Origin: Chloranthus sessilifolius
Taxonomy: Eukaryota > Streptophyta > Magnoliopsida > Chloranthales > Chloranthaceae
NCBI GenBank assembly: GCA_021018995.1
Contig: CM037598.1
Location: 71,194,671 to 71,258,670, forward strand
Direction of reading: 5' to 3'
DNA length: 64,000 nt
Of this stretch, positions 25,037 to 36,041 are shown one piece after another. Under the pieces are notes generated by a model. That model had not been told where the DNA came from, searched no databases, and worked only from the letters and a program-made list of their open reading frames with translations. Numbering within the stretch: the first letter of the stretch is position 1; every line of letters begins with the position of its first letter. Made by a program: the position numbers and the translations under genes.

Positions 25037-26364
25037 ATGACGTCCCTACTCCATTTTCAAGTATTAATGGGGGCGTTAAAAAATGCGCATGTATCACTTC
25101 AAGTTAGCCCGAATGAAGTCGGGCAGATAATTGGTCGAGTGATGGCCCAGAATGCTATTTCATTTCCGGATGCCGATTTACCAGAGGAAGGAAGAAGTCA
25201 CTCAAAGTCCTTAAATATGACTATTGAGTTTGAGAATATGATAATTCCCTTGGTTCTAATTGATAATGGATATGCATTAAACATATGCCCACTGAGAACC
25301 GCCACCAAGATTGGGGAAGATCCTTGCATGCTGAGACCCACGAGAACTAGTGTCAGAGGTTCAATAACACACGAAGAGAGATAATGGGAGAAGTTGACCT
25401 TGAGCTATTGATTAGGCCACTGACCTTCTCCATATTGTTTTAAGTGATGGACAATAAATCCTCGTTTAATCTGCTGTTAGGGCGCCCATGGCTGCATGAG
25501 GTCGGAGCAATACCGTCGACGCTGCACCAAAAGCTCAAGTTTGCATCTGAACATAAGATCATCACAATCATCGGTGAGGGGCACAATGAGAAAGAAAAAG
25601 TCACCAATAGCGTCAAAAAGCCCAAAGTGCTAGATGCGCCACACACCGCTGAGGATGTCGACCTCCACAGTTTCGAATATGAGGTATCGACGATACTCTC
25701 GGAGCCCATCGAGGACATCATTCTAAGAACTAGAGGTGAAATGGTAGTGGCAGTGGCCATGCTCCAAAAGTAGGGCTATCAAAAAGGAAGGGGACTTGGG
25801 CCCAGACTGCAAGGTAGGAAGGAGCCTGTCACAACTAAGGGGGGCCAAAAAGTCATATTTGGGCAAGGTTACAAGCCCACGAAAGAAGAAGTACGAGAGG
25901 CTAAGGAGGAAGCCCGTGTAATAGTAGCTGCAAAAGCTAGGGGGATCTACATAGAAGAGAAACCCTGTCCCAGGCCTCATATCAGGAATTCATTCGTAAG
26001 CATCGGAGTTGTGAAGATTGACCGAAATGGGGTAACCCGATTAACCTCACACAAGCCTACAGCACCAGTTCACCCCACCAATCCCCACATTGTCCTTCCC
26101 AACCTAGAAATAGACTTGGCTGCATTATCCCTCTTCGATGAATGACGGTCCTTACCTGAGCAAACTCCCCCTGTGGTGAATCACCACAAAAACGTATTAA
26201 CGTTTGAGGATATCATCTCAGACGAAATGGGGATCAACATGATAGAGGCTGACTCCGAAGAGCCGTATCAGTTAGCATCTTCCATCCAAATAGGTAAAGG
26301 AGTGGCCTCTCAGGTACGTAAGTGGGCATCTTTGCCCAAAACCCTAAAAGTGGGAGTGATCTAA
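25037..26364 (+). pseudogene. Tat-like protease and linker region
   Basis: Aspartic protease: IIPLVLIDNGYALNICP holds the active-site triad as D-N-G, a form I recall as common in this group. After a frame break near 25384, SFNLLLGRPWLHEVGAIPST and LHQKLKFASEHK follow. Then comes the conserved linker GYQKGRGLG, FGQGYKPTKEEVREAKEEAR and, after a stop, the acidic region with LTFEDIISDEMGINMIE. Stops occur near 25441, 25771 and 26144. Confidence 0.7.
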
Positions 26365-26639
26365 AATTTGGCGCTCGTTTCCTAAAAAAAATAATCTATA
26401 AAAAGTGAGATAAGCCCTTGACAGACAATACCTTGTATATACACAGACTCGTGCTGCCAAGGGTCCGCCTCCGAGGAAAATAAAATTTTCAAAAACATTA
26501 AAAAAATACAAAGTCTAAAAATATTGTCATTTAAAATTTAAGATAAAATCTCACAAAAAGATGCCTTAATCGAAATACCCGTCCCACGTAAAATTGACCC
26601 ATTTCCTATAAAAATACAAGAAGAGGTAGGAGTTATGAG

Positions 26640-27170
26640 TCTGGACAAGGATATCCCTTTGGAGGAGCTCCCCAATGAGCTCCTTAACCGGTTTGCTAAA
26701 TTTGAGCAGGCCCCTACCCCATTGTCGAAGAAACCAAAGACGTCAATCTAGGAACTGAGGAGATTTCCCGAATCACCAAAATCGAAGTATCGCTGTCTCC
26801 GGAAGAAAGAAAAAGCATGATCAACTTCCTTCAATCATACCAAGACATTTTTGCCCGGTCATATGAGGAAACGCTTGGTCTGAACACTGATTTGGGCGAG
26901 CATGAGTTGCCTCTCTACCCTGATATGAAGCTGGTTAAGCAGAAGCTGAGACGTCCCTGACCCGAGTGGATGTTGAAAGTTAAAGACGAGGTCATTAAGC
27001 AGTATGACGCAGGGTTTCTCATGATATCTAAGTACTCACAATGGTTAGCCAATATTATACTGGTGAAGAAGAAGGATGGGAAGGTCCGCATGTGCATCAA
27101 TTTTCAAATTTTGAACAAGGCGAGCCCAAAGGACGATTTTCCATTGCCGCACATCGACATCTTGGAATCG
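26640..27170 (+). pseudogene. Tat-like reverse transcriptase, N-terminal fragment
   Basis: The frame runs through a leader (LSPEERKSMINFLQSYQDIF) into the RT fingers: VKQKLRRP*PEWM, SQWLANIILVKKKDGKVRMC and KASPKDDFPLPHIDIL. It then stops resembling RT at about 27165 and continues directly as integrase. The YxDD catalytic motif and all of RNase H are missing. One in-frame TGA lies at 26958. Confidence 0.8.
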
Positions 27171-28085
27171 AATTGCTGCAAACATGTTTAGAAATGCTAT
27201 AAGTGTCAGGAACACTCCATCCTGATACACGCTCCTTCCATCAATCTTCACTGCATGACCACTGCTTGGCAATTTGCTACCTTAGACCTTTACGTCGTCA
27301 GAATGATTAATCCAAAAGTATCAAACGGACATCGATTCATCCTTGTCATCATTAAATACTTCACCAATTGGGTAGAAGCAGCATCATATGCCAACATCAC
27401 GGCCAGCCACGTCGAGAAGTTTCTCAAGAATAATATTATGTGCCGATTTAGAGTACCTAAGGATATCATTACGGACAACGACATAAACATTGTGAATAAG
27501 CACATCCGAGCCTTCTACGAGCAATTCAAAATTATGCACCATCGCTCATCACCTTATTGACCTCAAACTAATGGAGCCATGGAATCTACGAACAAGATGG
27601 TCATCCGCATCTTAGAGAAGATGGTCGATACTTATCGAGATTGGAGCGAAATACTGCCATTTGCTTTGTGGGCCTACAGAATGTCGATCTGTATCGCTAT
27701 AGGAGCAACACCATTCACTGCCTCGGTTCCATACACAAGGGACCGAAGCAGTCCTACCGGTAGAGGTTGAAGTATCCTTGCTCCGAATCCTCATGGAATC
27801 AGGCTTATCCGAAGCAGAAAAAGAGAGAGATCCTGCTTTAAATAATTGAACTTATTAGACAAAAAGAGACTCCTAGCCTTGTGTCATACTCAAGTTTACC
27901 AGGGGCGAATCGCACCCGCTTACAATAAACATGTCCGTGATCGATATCTGAAGATAGGAGACACTGTGCTGAAGAAGATCTTCCCATCCCTCCATGCCGA
28001 TCCGAGAGGGAAATTCAAGCCGAACTGGGAAGGACCTTACCCGTCCGAGAAGTGCTATCGGGATATGCCATACGCCTCACCACCA
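27171..28085 (+). pseudogene. Tat-like integrase, lacking its N-terminal start
   Basis: Begins at CCKHV*KCYKCQ, the second half of the HHCC zinc finger; the two His are gone. The core follows: the place of the first catalytic D reads LDLYVVRMINP; VPKDIITDNDINIV holds the second D; PQTNGAMESTNKM holds the E, after a TGA. Then DWSEILPFALWAYRMS, and after shifts DPRGKFKPNWEGPYP, the GPY-like end. At least three stops or shifts interrupt it. Confidence 0.8.
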
Positions 28086-28754
28086 TGAACGGAGATCACC
28101 TTCCTGAGCCCATCAATGCTTGATATGCCCAACGGTCCTACTCTTAGTCTATCGCGATAAGGTAAGTATTGGTGAAACAGATGTGTGACTACTTACGAAC
28201 CACCCAAAAGAGGTCATCATTCCAAGCACAGTAGCCAAAAAGCATCCCTAAAAATGATGATATCCTTTATTACCCCATTTGGACATGATCCTTTCTTTCA
28301 ATAAACCCCTTCCCCGAAAAAAAAAAAGAGAAAAGTACGTACATATACAATAAGGGAAGTAAAATCAAAATCCAAAAAAATCGGAAAAGCAAAACCTCAA
28401 AAAGAGATAAGATAAAGGAAAAGAAAAAATAGAAGAATCAGGGGGCGTGTACAGTAAAATCCTCTAAGGAACAAAGTATGTTGTGAGAAACTGAAGTCAT
28501 ATCAAGGAAACCTTTTTTAACCCAGAATACCTTCAAATCCTAACCTAACCCATGGCCAAGCTACACCCTGAAGAAAGCCTTCTTTGTAGGTTCATAAGCA
28601 GTTATAGTATTTGTTAAATCAACACAAGCCAAGGTGAGAAACGACACCAGAACCCCATCCAGCCGGCTATGATGAAATCGACGTCTATGTCATAGCTTTT
28701 GAAAAAAAATGATGAAAGAAATAAAAATAAAATAAAATAAAAATACAAGCTCAA

Positions 28755-28960
28755 AGCAAGATGGACGTAGTGAAAACCTGAAAGGGCGCTACGGGTAAAA
28801 GCAGCGAGCTTGTGCGGACCAGGTGAAAACCCGAAAGGGTGCTTGGGGTAAGAGAGCTATACCCATGGATGTAATGAAAACCCCAAAGGGCATTACGGGT
28901 AAAAAAGAGGGTAAAACGGGTACGGCGAAAACCCATCATGGGCGCTGTGAGTAAAAATGT
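28755..28960 (+). repeat. GTGAAAACCCGAAAGGGYGCTNNGGGTAAA repeats
   Basis: Four degenerate units of about 50 bp (near 28770, 28822, 28875 and 28925). Each contains GAAAACC, AAAGGGCGCT or a variant, and ACGGGTAAAA. Repeats of this kind are known from the 3' noncoding region of Tat-group elements. Confidence 0.75.
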
Positions 28961-29835
28961 TCAAAAAAAAAAAAAATCATTCAGTTACTTCCTTCAATTA
29001 TATCTCTGTGTTATCTAATCACCCACTAGGTCGCTCATGTTAGCTCAAATCAAGTTCTAATCAGGAATATCTTCAGGCTACATCGTCACACGTATGACTC
29101 AAGGTAACAAGAAAAGGTTAATTTGATCTAAAGGGATGGACGTTCTGACCTTGGAAAATTCTTAACCTCACTCAGGTCTGACGGCAGGAACAAGTTCGAC
29201 TATGCTAAAAAAGGGACCCGTTACTTCGTCTCACTATAAGGCATCAAATAACAAATTTAAAAAAAAAGCTAAAAAAAGAAAAAAATCAAGAAAAATCTAA
29301 ATACAAAAAAATTCTATATTTTTACTCTTTTCCATGTACATATTTACAACATTGTACTTCCATTTCAACAATGAAGAAAAATAACAAAAAATCTCTAAAA
29401 ATAAAAATCCAAAAAATATATATATATAAATATTGAAAAATAAAAAAGTGTAGGTAAAAGTTTGTTACTCCTTCTATTACTTAGGATGCATATTTATTAC
29501 CTATATAAATAAAAAAGGGACTAACATTTTTTTGAGAAATATGCAGGAACATCAAATGGCCCAAAACCTCGAGGCAAGCAACCTCTCGGCGATGGACAGA
29601 TCCAATAAAGCATCTCTTCACAGATGACCAGTCTAGTAAAAAAAATGAAAAAAAGCAATAATTTTAAAAATAAAAAAGATAGATGAGTTTTTATGGTACT
29701 TTTTGCTAACGACAAAAGCAGAGATTATATAATGTATTCATATATTAAAAAATTGAAGAATAAATCGTACAAGATAAAAAAAGAAAACATGGGAAATAGG
29801 AAGGAGAGACATTAACAAAGCTGTCTGAGAAGCCA
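28961..29835. other. AT-rich spacer, no gene seen
   Basis: Contains A-rich runs, short ATATAT tracts and no recognisable protein. It should hold the end of the Tat-like element, but I could not find LTR boundaries. Confidence 0.4.
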
Positions 29836-30030
29836 TCATTCAGGGGTAGACGACTCTCCCTCAAACTTGGTAGAAATGTATTCAATCTCATCCTTCATCC
29901 TTTGAAACCACGCCTGCGTCTCTGCCAGAAGCGTGAGCTGTTGTTCCAGAACATCCGCCTTCAAACATTCAATAATACGATTGAGGAATTTGAAGCTTTG
30001 GATAATCTCGAAGTTGATTTTTTCTGCCAT
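29836..30030 (-). CDS. Small unrecognised ORF, copy A of a duplicated pair
   Basis: A 64-codon frame starting MAEKINFEI at 30030. It is rich in Glu, Leu, Ile and Lys with a heptad-like pattern (LLAETQAWFQRMKDEIEYI), so a helical or coiled-coil peptide is plausible. I do not recognise it. Copy B at 33648-33852 encodes a related peptide, and the sequence just upstream of both ATGs is also conserved (GGGGTTTGGTTTG.GGACAGA.GGCAAAAG). The conserved frame, start and leader argue for past selection or recent duplication. About 840 bp away, on the other strand, lies the second member of the pair. Confidence 0.45.
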   Translation of the reverse strand: MAEKINFEIIQSFKFLNRIIECLKADVLEQQLTLLAETQAWFQRMKDEIEYISTKFEGESSTPE

Positions 30031-30462
30031 GGGGGAGGGGTTTGGTTTGGGGACAGAAGGCAAAAGAAGAGATATGGACTGAAGGTTAAACTGACGAAAG
30101 GCTAAAAGTCATTTTTACTGAGAAACGAAAAGCCATAAATAATGTTAGAAAAAACTACACGAAAAGACAACATACTCCATAATTTCAAACTCGTCGAGAT
30201 TCGTAATAAACAAAACACCGCCTAAATTTGAGTGTTGATGCTTCAATTTAGAAGTGATGACGTTTCAATTTAAAAGTGATGACAGTTCGACTCAAGAGCG
30301 TTAATGCTTCAATTTAGAAGTGTTGACGCTTTAATAAACTCTTATTTGAGTGCTGACACTTGTAACTTGAAGCGCAGTTGCTCTTTGTGGCCGCATCAGC
30401 GCTTCATTATGAGTCAATTTTTATTGGATAGCTGAGACGAAAGTCTAAACGGCGCTTTGTAT

Positions 30463-30705
30463 TGGAATACGAACTACATAGGAAGATGACGTGTCGAATC
30501 GAACTTCGCAGGAAAAGACAACGCACCCCTCAAAAATCATAACACCACTGGCACGCTGCTTAGAAGCAATGACATATCGCTTGGAATAAGAACAACACAG
30601 AGAGATGAGATGACATGCCAAACCGAAGTTCGTAGGAAAAGATAGCACACCCTCAAAAATTGTAACGCCACTGACATGTTGCTTAGAAGTGATGACACGC
30701 TGCTT
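30463..30705. repeat. Two 120-bp tandem repeats
   Basis: TTGGAATACGAAC starts at 30463, again as TTGGAATAAGAAC at 30580, and a third partial start is at 30704. Each unit runs through ATGACATG-, CGCAGGAAAAGA- and CGCTGCTTAGAAGC-like blocks. On the minus strand a frame stays open across both units, because 120 bp keeps phase, giving a 40-residue repeat. Coding use is uncertain. Confidence 0.65.
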
Positions 30706-30864
30706 GGAATACGAATAGTTGTATTCAATAAATATGAAGCGGCAGTACACCACAACAGTCTATTTAATGAGGTTGCATGAAAAAATTTCTATTGAAAGGA
30801 CCTCAAAGCGTCTACTCTTTTTCTTCTTTTGTATCTCCTTAGATTAGCATTTCATCTTTCTCAG

Positions 30865-31309
30865 CCCAAGTGGAATGCGTCTCACCGATTTGTGGAGGAG
30901 CCACCGTCTTACGCGTCGATGTTGTATTAGTTCGTACAATTGTTCGGTTGTCGACATCCCACACGACAACGAGCTGGCTATCATCCCCAATGACCCTTCA
31001 CTTCTTCCTCTTCCACCACAACCACAACCTCCACTTGCGATGACCTCATCAATGGCTGAATCAGGGTATGCTAAATCATCCAATATATCACCTCCCTTCA
31101 TTATCTTTCTTTCTTACCCTTACTCCTCTCTTTCTTCAATGATGCCCCTCCTCCTCATGCTCCTCCTCCCTTTTTTCTCTTTCCTGCTTATCCTTGCACA
31201 CCAGTTGGTCCTTCCCTTCTTTACCTTTCTTGCTTTCTCTTCCTCAATTCTTTCACTTCTCTTTCTTCCGTCTTGGAGTATCTTTTGTGGTATTTGGTCG
31301 ATAATGTAA
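30865..31309 (+). CDS. Unrecognised ORF, plus-strand member of duplicated pair, copy A
   Basis: Open from about 30865, ATG at 30875. The N-terminal 40 residues (WRSHRLTRRCCISSYNCSVV, then DIPHDNELAIIPND) match copy B at 34441 onward (SHRIAHQYFISSYDGLVIDI). The C-terminal part is Pro/Leu/Ser-rich, from pyrimidine-rich DNA, and could be low-complexity or out of frame. The upstream region, including CAACAGTCTATTTAATGA (about 30758), is shared with copy B. Function unknown. Confidence 0.4.
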
Positions 31310-31716
31310 TCCTTGCTCCTACAGATCCTTGCAATGACCTCATCAAGGGTAGAATCAGACTCGGCTAGATCTTCTAATGCATCAACTTGCTTCGTTATCT
31401 TTCCTTCTTACCCTTGCTCCTCCCTTTCTCCAACGATGCTCCTCCTCCCTTGATTCTCTTCTCCTTCATGCCCCCTCGGCCTCAGACTCGTCGTCTCCCC
31501 TGTCTCGGCTCACTTTGGGTTTAGATGAGTCGTGGTTTCTCTTTCAAGTGCCTACATGGAATAAGAGGAAGGTAGATGCACTAGTACTATAGCCTATTTT
31601 CAAAAATTTCATAAGAAAAGTACTAAATCTTCGGAAAGACCTTGCTCGTACGGATACTTGCAGTGACCTCATCAGGGGCTGAATCTGGGTCTGCTAGATC
31701 ATCCAATGCATCAGAG
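31041..31716 (-). repeat. Three copies of an acidic coding-like motif
   Basis: Blocks at 31041-31091, 31333-31384 and 31667-31716 (plus strand GACCTCATCA.....GAATC.G) encode on the minus strand DDLAYPDSAIDEV, DALEDLAESDSTLDEV and DALDDLADPDSAPDEV. Spacing is 292 and 334 bp. The third copy is preceded by NGSDEIHDGSD. A related NGSDEIEQGSD is on the minus strand near 34960 and a weaker echo near 35320. This looks like a repeated exon or N-terminal domain. Confidence 0.5.
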
Positions 31717-32199
31717 CCATCATGAATTTCATCAGACCCATTTAAGATAAATTGAGATAGTGTAAAGAAAGATGTAAAGAAATAGTTTTGAGTTATGAAT
31801 GAAACCTTCGAATGCATGATTTGTAAAAAAAAATTATTTCATCTTATTTTATTCAGTGATGTCACAAGTAGTCCAACAGAAGCGCTAGCACTATTAATAA
31901 GAAGCGACTGCGACCTGAATATTAGGGCCAACGCTTTGACCTACTCCTTGAGGCCCTTGAATATTAGTGGTAGCTGAGGCAGAGATTGTATTGATATGAA
32001 CCGAGTGTTTCTTGTACAGTTTGCTGTTCTTTTTTTAAATATATGAATACAATAATACAATCTCTGCTTTTGTATTACTAGCACTTTACTGATGTCTCTC
32101 ATTTCTCTTTCTGAAGTGCTAGTAGCTTTAATATATGAATACATTAATAATCACGCCACTAATAATAATGTCGCTAAGTCGAAGCACTAGCCCTAAATA

Positions 32200-32309
32200 G
32201 AAGTGTCATCGCTTCTAAATGGAAGCATCATCGCTTCTAATTGGAAGCGTCATCGCCTCTAATTAGAAGCGCCATCGCTTCTAATTGGAAGCATCATCAC
32301 CTCTAAATT
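32200..32309. repeat. Clean five-unit 22-bp tandem array
   Basis: Units start at 32200, 32222, 32244, 32266 and 32288, each a variant of GAAGCGTCATCGCTTCTAATTG. This is the clearest array of the family and fixes the period at exactly 22 bp. Confidence 0.9.
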
Positions 32310-33647
32310 TCATGGAATTATCCTTAGGAGCTGGAATAATCCCTCTTCATGAAATTAAACGAAAGTATTTGTATTCATATAAACTGAGACTAATTACACA
32401 ACATCATTGTACAACAAAGAGAAGAAAATCTGACGATAAAGGGGTTTTGGAGACAAAAGTCAAAAAAAGAAAGGTTATGGAATATACTTTTTTATTGGAA
32501 TACGACCGACTGACCATTGTAGTACTAATGATATAAGCGCTGATGCTTCAGTTAATGAGCGATGATGCTTCGAACATGAAGCGACGACGCTTCCTAGTAA
32601 AACGCCGACCCTTCTAACATAAAACACTGAATATTAGGGATAGCTTAGGCGTTGCCCTTTCCCATGACGCTTCGAGTTTTAAGCTATGACCCTTCTATAT
32701 AGATGCGATTTAGTTTAATCTTGTGGCAATGACGCTTTCTTTTCGAAGTGATGATGCTTTGATGTGGAAGCGACAATGTTACGATAACACCCTGATTATT
32801 TGATGTTATTCTTAACTTCACTTCTTATTCAAAGTGATGTTTCAAACCATAACCCTGCTACGTGTTGTATCGCATAAAAAAGGTATTATGTGTTAATACC
32901 CTGACGATGGTAACAAATGAAGTAAGGTCGAGCGTTGCTTTCCACAGAAAAGATGGTACGTGTCATATCGCACAAATTTAAAAAGCGATGACGCTTCAGA
33001 TTAAAAGCGACGACGATCTAACTAATTCAAGTGATGACGCTTTAATTAAAAAGTGATAATACTACATGTTAGAAGGATGACACTAAAATATTAGAAGCGA
33101 TGACGCTTCCAGTTAGAAGCGATGGCGCATCGTATTTGAAGTGAGGACACCTCGAATTAGATGCTTATTAAAGCGAGCTGAATATTAAGGTTAGCTAAGG
33201 CACTGTCACTTCAAACAGTAAGAAGACATGAATATTAGGGATAGCACAACATTTCAACCAAGCGACATGAATATTAGGGCTAGCTGAGGCGATGTCCCTT
33301 CAAACATTAAGCGACATACAACCTTTGCTAGAATGAGAAAAACAGAGATTGAAATCATATAAACGAGCAAGTAACATAAAAAAGAAATCATATAAACGAG
33401 AAAATCTCTGCGATGGCCTTCTCCCTTTTATTTAAATGAAAAGCTATGAGATTGATTTTATATAAACGAAAGATATTTTATTCTTATAAAGTACTACTTA
33501 TAAAAATACATAGTAGAAGAAAGAAGAAGAAAACCTAAGAAAAATTTAGAGAGACAGACAGACACCAGCACAATTCAGCCACTTGGGACATCAAGAGGGT
33601 GGAGAGGTAGACGACTCTCCCTTCGAGCTGCATCGTAATTCGCGCAG

Positions 33648-33852
33648 TCACCTCTCCAAAATGGGAGAAATCATTTCAATTGTGTCCATCAAGGGTTTAA
33701 TCACATCCATCAAACTTTGAAACCTCCTTTTCTTCTGGGCGAGAAGGGCGAGAAGTTCCTTAATATCCTCGATCGTCGAACTTAGAAAGGTTCGCTCGAG
33801 AAGATGAAATACTCCTGTAATCTCGGATGAAAACTCGAGTTGTTCCGTCATG
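33648..33852 (-). CDS. Small unrecognised ORF, copy B of a duplicated pair
   Basis: A 67-codon frame from ATG at 33852 (MTEQLEFSSEITGVFHLLER, ending ISPILER). It aligns over its length with copy A: M-[AT]-E-x-[IL]-x-F, LL.L.AQ.., RFQ.MKD/SLMD. It is helical-looking, without signal peptide or membrane segment. Upstream DNA matches copy A, and the 33920-34050 stretch (CGAAAAGCC..., AATAATGTTAGAAAA) repeats 30120-30240. Substitutions are heavy, so the duplication is old, yet both frames remain open. Confidence 0.45.
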
Positions 33853-34440
33853 GTGAAGGGGGTTTGGTTTGAGGACAGAGGCAAAAGAAAGGATATGGAG
33901 ACAAGATGAAAGTGACGAAATGCTAAAAGGCAATTTTTTTTATACGAAAAGCCGCAGTAATAAATAATGTTAGAAAATACTGCCCGAAAAAGCAACACAA
34001 TCCACGATTTGAAATCCTCAAAATTCAGAAAAAATGAAACACCGCTTACCGTTAAGAAGCATCGTCACAGGTAATTAAAGCGCTGACTCTTCTATTTAAA
34101 AGCAATGACCATTATATTTAAGAGCAATGACACTTCTTATTAGAAGCGATGACGTGTCAATTTATTAGCGATGTCGCTTCTAACAATAAGCGTCATTGGT
34201 AACATCAAAAAATAGTACGCTTCTTATCATATTTCGAGAGAAGTTTGTGGAATAACAGTCGGCGCAATAAATAAGAAGCGCAAAGATTTATGAAATCCCT
34301 CTGTGGCGACAATACACTTACAACAGTCTATTTAATGAAGTCACATGACAAATCGTTATTTAAAGGGCATCATAGCGCCCAATTTTTTTTATCTTTTATA
34401 TCTTCTTGGATTATCATTTCATTTTCATCTGCCCAGATCA

Positions 34441-34920
34441 AAATATGTCGTAACGTTTTGAGGAGGAGCCACCGTATTGCACATCAGTATTTTATCAGTT
34501 CCTATGATGGTTTAGTTATCGACATCCCTGACGACAACGAACTGATTGTCATCCCCGACAACGAGCATATAGTTTCCCCTCCCCTTGAAGAAGTTATGAC
34601 GATGGCGACCTTCAAGTTATGCTGCTAGTGATGGAAGATCCCGAGCCCCTTCTTCTCCTGACTCTAGAGTCGGTGCTTCTTCTCCCGGCTCTGCAGCCAG
34701 TTCTTCTTCTTCCACCTCCACTTCTTCCTCTTCCACCCCAGCCACAACAACCGCCACCATCTCCAACTCAACTTCTTCATCCACCACCGTCAGCATAACA
34801 AACTCCTCACACCCGCCTATACCTCTACCTCCATTTCTCCCACCATTTACACCTCTACCTTCACCGCTAACTCCTCCACTTTCGCCTCCTCTAATATTTC
34901 CATAAAATATGACATCCTCC
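34441..34920 (+). pseudogene. Plus-strand member of duplicated pair, copy B
   Basis: Related to the ORF at 30865: CRNVLRRSHRIAHQYFISSY, then VIDIPDDNELIVIPDN. An equivalent ATG is absent; the frame is open upstream from 34290. It stops at 34626-34628, but the next frame continues as a Ser/Thr/Pro-rich run (SSSSSTSTSSSS, PPLSPP) for about 90 codons, so a frameshift may have broken one longer gene. Shared upstream DNA includes CAACAGTCTATTTAATGA at about 34321. Confidence 0.4.
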
Positions 34921-36041
34921 CCTAACCAACCATCACCATCAGAACCTTGTTCAATTTCATCAGACCCATTTATATTAGTCTCATTTACGATAAAGAAAGA
35001 CAACATATAAGAAGACGACGTATAGAAAAACAGTGTATAGAAAGTATTTTACATAAAAAAATAATTTACAGTTCTAGTAAGATAAGCATATCGAAAATGA
35101 AGCGGTGACGCTGAAAATACAATGTGACGCGCCAACGCTTCTTGAATGATGTGACCATGCTTCGATTGAGAGGCACCTGGGCCTCCTACTACTCGAAGCG
35201 TTTACGCTTTTCATAATATTGATTCACTGTGAATCAGTGATAACGCACTTTCCATCCTCCCCTATTTTTTTTTACTTCGTCCAGTGTTAGCAAGCATAAG
35301 ACCCATGTTCAATTTCATTAGACCCATTTACGATAAAGGAAGATGATGTAAATGAGAAGCGACGTCACAGAATTAGGAAGCGCCTTCGCATCAACCAAGA
35401 AGCGATAGCTTCAACTAAACGCGATGACTCTTCAATTCATATGCGATGGCACTTCAAAAATAAGACACATTTACGACAAAGAAAGACAGTGTAAAGAAAG
35501 ATGATATAAAGAAATAGATTTTATTTATGAATGAAAACTTTTGTACCCAGCTTAGTAAATTTTTTTTCTTCATAAATAATTCTAAGTGGTAAAACGATGC
35601 TCTATATGTAAAGAAAAATATCAATCCACAGGAAACTATTTACAAAAAGTTAACATTGTCAATGGTTTCAGGTTTCATATACGAAGCGATGATGCTTCGA
35701 ATAGAAGCGTATGCGCTTCCTAATCCAAGCGATTGTGATTTTCAAGAAATTGAATCAGTGTGACTCGGTGAGACTGCATGTTCCCTCGTGTTTTGTTCTA
35801 TTTGACTCTGTCTAGCACTATCAACCATCATCCTGACCTTTAGAAGTGCGTAAGTTGTGATTTTATGTCCCAACTGACCACAGCCCTTACAATGGCGTCA
35901 CTTCTTTTGTGATTATTCAAAACCAACCTCGATTCCAGATTTCATTCTGTCATTGTTGCTTGGCTTACCTTTGGTGGCACATCATATTAGATTTCGCATT
36001 GTAATGTTGGCATGTTCTTGTAATAAAATTTATTTACAAGG
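34921..36041. other. Spacer with 22-bp repeats, no intact gene
   Basis: Contains three short arrays of the 22-bp quasi-palindrome and repeated CAGACCCATTT(A)ACGATAAAG blocks (near 34972, 35325 and 35465). No clear coding frame. Confidence 0.5.

Larger units (their letters stand above)
22104..28960 (+). mobile_element. Decayed Tat-like Ty3/gypsy retrotransposon
   Basis: Plus-strand remnant: LTR-like promoter region, long AT-rich leader, gag C-terminus, protease, RT fragment, integrase and a 3' noncoding part with GAAAACCCGAAAGGG repeats. Protein motifs (FHPGHPTDPC, LLGRPWLHEVGAIPSTLHQK, GYKPTKEE, NPKASNGH-like NPKVSNGHRF) are typical of the Tat/Ogre/Retand group. The 5' part seems cut by element 1, which inserted at 22103. 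The 3' LTR could not be delimited. Many stops and a large internal deletion show it is old. Confidence 0.75.

Noticed and set aside
30844..31101. Gly-rich minus-strand frame
   Set aside because: The Gly run comes from the complement of pyrimidine-rich DNA; only its N-terminal acidic motif is noted as a repeat.
32200..32309. Regular 22-bp repeats as a CRISPR array
   Set aside because: No unique spacers between units, plant sequence and no cas genes; it is a tandem repeat.
34617..35006. Gly/Glu-rich minus-strand frame of 129 codons
   Set aside because: Composition is the complement of a Ser/Thr/Pro-rich plus-strand stretch; no recognisable domain beyond a short NGSDEIEQGSD echo.
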